NCBI GenBank assembly: GCA_003566475.1
Contig: PXDE01000399.1
Location: 1 to 5,176, forward strand
Source of the DNA: PVC group bacterium
GTDB lineage: Bacteria > Verrucomicrobiota > Kiritimatiellia > SS1-B-03-39 > PXDE01
DNA: 5,176 nucleotides
Direction of reading: 5' to 3'
Part shown: piece by piece, positions 4,161 to 5,176 of the stretch
Position numbering within the stretch: the first letter of the stretch is position 1
Layout of the letters: every line of letters starts with the position of its first letter
Made by a program: the position numbers and the translations under genes
Notes under the pieces: generated by a model
Database searches by the model: none
Seen by the model: the letters and a program-made list of their open reading frames with translations, nothing else
What the model was told of the DNA's origin: nothing

Positions 4161-4196
4161 ATTCGTGTGCTTTCGTGTCCATTCGTGGTTCCTCTT
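4161..4196 (-). repeat. 10-bp phased repeat block A4
   Basis: Units attcgtgtgc, tttcgtgtcc and attcgtggtt start at 4161, 4171 and 4181, exactly 10 bp apart. The minus strand begins GAGGAACCACGAATGG, close to the start of A1 and A2. It lies 14 bp downstream of the aroD stop codon, so it is in the 3' untranslated region of that transcript. Confidence 0.82.
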
Positions 4197-4209
4197 CCGG
4201 GTTCCCGCC

Positions 4210-4974
4210 TCAGGCGAAGGTCTGGTCCGGATCCGCGCCGTGCTCGGCGGCGTATTCGGGGATGACCGCGCGGAAGTGGTCGGCGAGGGCGGCGGCGGGT
4301 ACCTGGCCGGGCGCGGCGGGGCGGTCGAGGTAGCCGTAGGCGAGGCAGGCGCCGAGGACGGGCAGCGCCGACCGCGTCCGCATGCCCAGAGGCCCCATGC
4401 CGATGACGCATAGCGGCCGCCGGTCCGCGCCCTCGAGCAGGCGGACCAGACGGAGCAGCTCGGTCGGCTCGCGCACCATCACCGCGAGCTTGGGCACCGC
4501 CGCCGGGCCCAGGGCGCGGGCCTCCTTCAGGAGATGGGCCAGCATCGCGGCCCGGGGACAGCCCTCGAAGTCGTGATGCGACACCACCACCACCTTCCCC
4601 GCCGCCCCCGCCCGGCCCACCAGATCGGCGGCCAGGGTCGAGGACAGCTCGATATCCACGGCGGCCAGCCGATCCAGGGCATCGGCCAGCAGGGGGCCCC
4701 GCTCCGCCTCGGGCGCGGTCCAGGCCCCGCCCTCGTCGGCCGCGCGCACGGTGAACAGGACGGGCGTGCCCGCCCGCTCGACCCGCTCGCAGAGGTCCAG
4801 CGCCGCCTGCGGGTCCAGATCCATGCTGTCGAACCGCACCTCCACCACGTCGCAGGGCGGCGGCGCCAAGCCCTCGGCGATTCCGCGCAGCGCCTCGGCC
4901 GTCGACACCGTCCCCACCACGCGGGGGGTCATGCCCAGCGTCCATCCGCCGATGTTCAGGCTCCCGGGTTCCAT
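4210..4974 (-). CDS. aroD: Type I 3-dehydroquinate dehydratase
   Basis: 254-aa cytoplasmic TIM-barrel enzyme that dehydrates 3-dehydroquinate to 3-dehydroshikimate, third step of the shikimate pathway, through a Schiff-base intermediate. Numbered from the ATG at 4974, visible family landmarks are PRVVGTV (17-23), EVR (45-47), FTVRAADEGG (74-83), DIEL (107-110), SHHDF with catalytic H134 (132-136), Schiff-base lysine K162 in PKLAVM, MGPLGMRTR ending at substrate-binding R201, and APGQ (221-224). These match E. coli AroD R82, H143, K170, R213 and its APGQ loop by my alignment. Length is typical (about 225-255 aa) and all key residues are present. The 4974 start aligns best with the E. coli N-terminus. 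A TTG at 5010 has a better ribosome site (GAGG seven bases upstream, overlapping the previous stop) and would add 12 residues, and an ATG at 4932 is also possible. Probably cotranscribed with the upstream gene at 5020. Confidence 0.93.
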   Translation of the reverse strand: MEPGSLNIGGWTLGMTPRVVGTVSTAEALRGIAEGLAPPPCDVVEVRFDSMDLDPQAALDLCERVERAGTPVLFTVRAADEGGAWTAPEAERGPLLADALDRLAAVDIELSSTLAADLVGRAGAAGKVVVVSHHDFEGCPRAAMLAHLLKEARALGPAAVPKLAVMVREPTELLRLVRLLEGADRRPLCVIGMGPLGMRTRSALPVLGACLAYGYLDRPAAPGQVPAAALADHFRAVIPEYAAEHGADPDQTFA

Positions 4975-5019
4975 GCCGCGACGGTGCGACCACCCGGCCC
5001 TCTGGGTCAAGGCCGGACC

Positions 5020-5176
5020 TCAGTCCCCGGAGGGCGGGCGGCGGAGATCTTTCTTGGCGCCCTGCTTCCGTTTGTCGTCGAGCATGCGGGCCTTGGCCCG
5101 GCGGCTGCGGCGGCGCTTCTGGCGGCGGATCTTCTCCGCCGCCTGCCGCCGGGCCGACCGCTCCCCCTCCCGCCGC
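5020..5176 (-). CDS. C-terminal end of a basic ArfB/release-factor-like protein (partial)
   Basis: The last 51 codons of a gene that enters from beyond the right edge and stops with TGA at 5020-5022. The peptide is extremely basic and helical (AAEKIRRQKRRRSRRAKARM, then LDDKRKQGAKKDLRR). Spacing of basic residues and the AKxRxLDDKRxxGxKKxLRR pattern resemble the C-terminal tail of ArfB-type ribosome-rescue hydrolases, which inserts into the empty mRNA channel of stalled ribosomes. The catalytic GGQ domain would lie outside the window, so the identification rests on the tail alone. A ribosomal protein or other RNA-binding tail remains possible. It runs in the same direction as aroD with 45 bp between this stop and the chosen aroD ATG, suggesting one transcript. 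Confidence 0.55.
   Translation of the reverse strand, partial: RREGERSARRQAAEKIRRQKRRRSRRAKARMLDDKRKQGAKKDLRRPPSGD

Larger units (their letters stand above)
3344..4209. other. Repeat-rich non-coding region between convergent units
   Basis: About 870 bp with long but implausible open frames on both strands, none carrying a recognisable motif or a good ribosome site. It holds a hairpin just after the operon, two copies of a 41-bp repeat near its ends, four blocks built on a 10-bp unit, three built on a 9-bp unit, and a short palindrome at 3819-3850 that shares tcctcgaagact with the right half of palindromic element copy 2. Genes on the left point into it and the aroD transcript enters from the right, so any terminators for both should lie here. 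Confidence 0.75.

Noticed and set aside
3487..4196. CRISPR-like direct repeats
   Set aside because: Blocks are of two different units, mixed orientation and irregular distance, with no cas genes in the window.
3389..4333. Long plus-strand open frame across the repeat region
   Set aside because: Its translation is repeat-derived, with no domain, and it runs into the 3' end of aroD on the other strand.
4064..4993. Second minus-strand frame overlapping aroD
   Set aside because: Arg/Gly/Ala-rich shadow frame of aroD. The aroD frame contains all catalytic residues.

Overview
This is GC-rich bacterial DNA with compact genes, strong Shine-Dalgarno sites and many dispersed intergenic repeats. No rRNA or marker gene fixes the lineage. 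The repeats (CACGGATG-type and CACAGAG-type strings), the heptamer tract and the stand-alone type I 3-dehydroquinate dehydratase remind me of environmental Planctomycetes, Hydrogenedentota or Verrucomicrobia-like genomes, but that placement is a weak inference.

Layout, left to right. (1) 24-166: a ~143-bp palindromic element. (2) 167-449: a spacer with a 24-bp direct repeat, a possible promoter and a small hairpin. (3) 450-1023: two overlapping genes, a 61-aa protein and a 148-aa minimal nucleotidyltransferase, a toxin-antitoxin-like or accessory pair. (4) 1038-1179: a second, nearly identical palindromic element in the same orientation. (5) 1180-1467: a spacer with a 7-bp tandem repeat and a second TTGAC motif. 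(6) 1468-3343: a three-gene operon made of a beta-class adenine DNA methyltransferase, a PD-(D/E)XK-type restriction endonuclease joined to it by an ATGA overlap, and a 117-aa helical protein of unknown function. (7) 3344-4209: about 870 bp without a convincing gene, packed with short phased repeats. (8) On the minus strand, 4210-4974 is aroD (type I 3-dehydroquinate dehydratase, shikimate pathway). Upstream of it at 5020-5176 is the C-terminal end of a very basic protein resembling the tail of an ArfB/release-factor-like ribosome-rescue protein.

The left 3.3 kb reads as an accessory region. Two modules, the nucleotidyltransferase pair and the type II restriction-modification operon, have the same layout: palindromic element, short spacer, CCAAATCC...CCCTTGAC string, then an operon. 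The right end is housekeeping DNA transcribed toward the accessory block, with the repeat-rich stretch lying between the convergent units. There is no transposase, integrase, tRNA or CRISPR array in the window.
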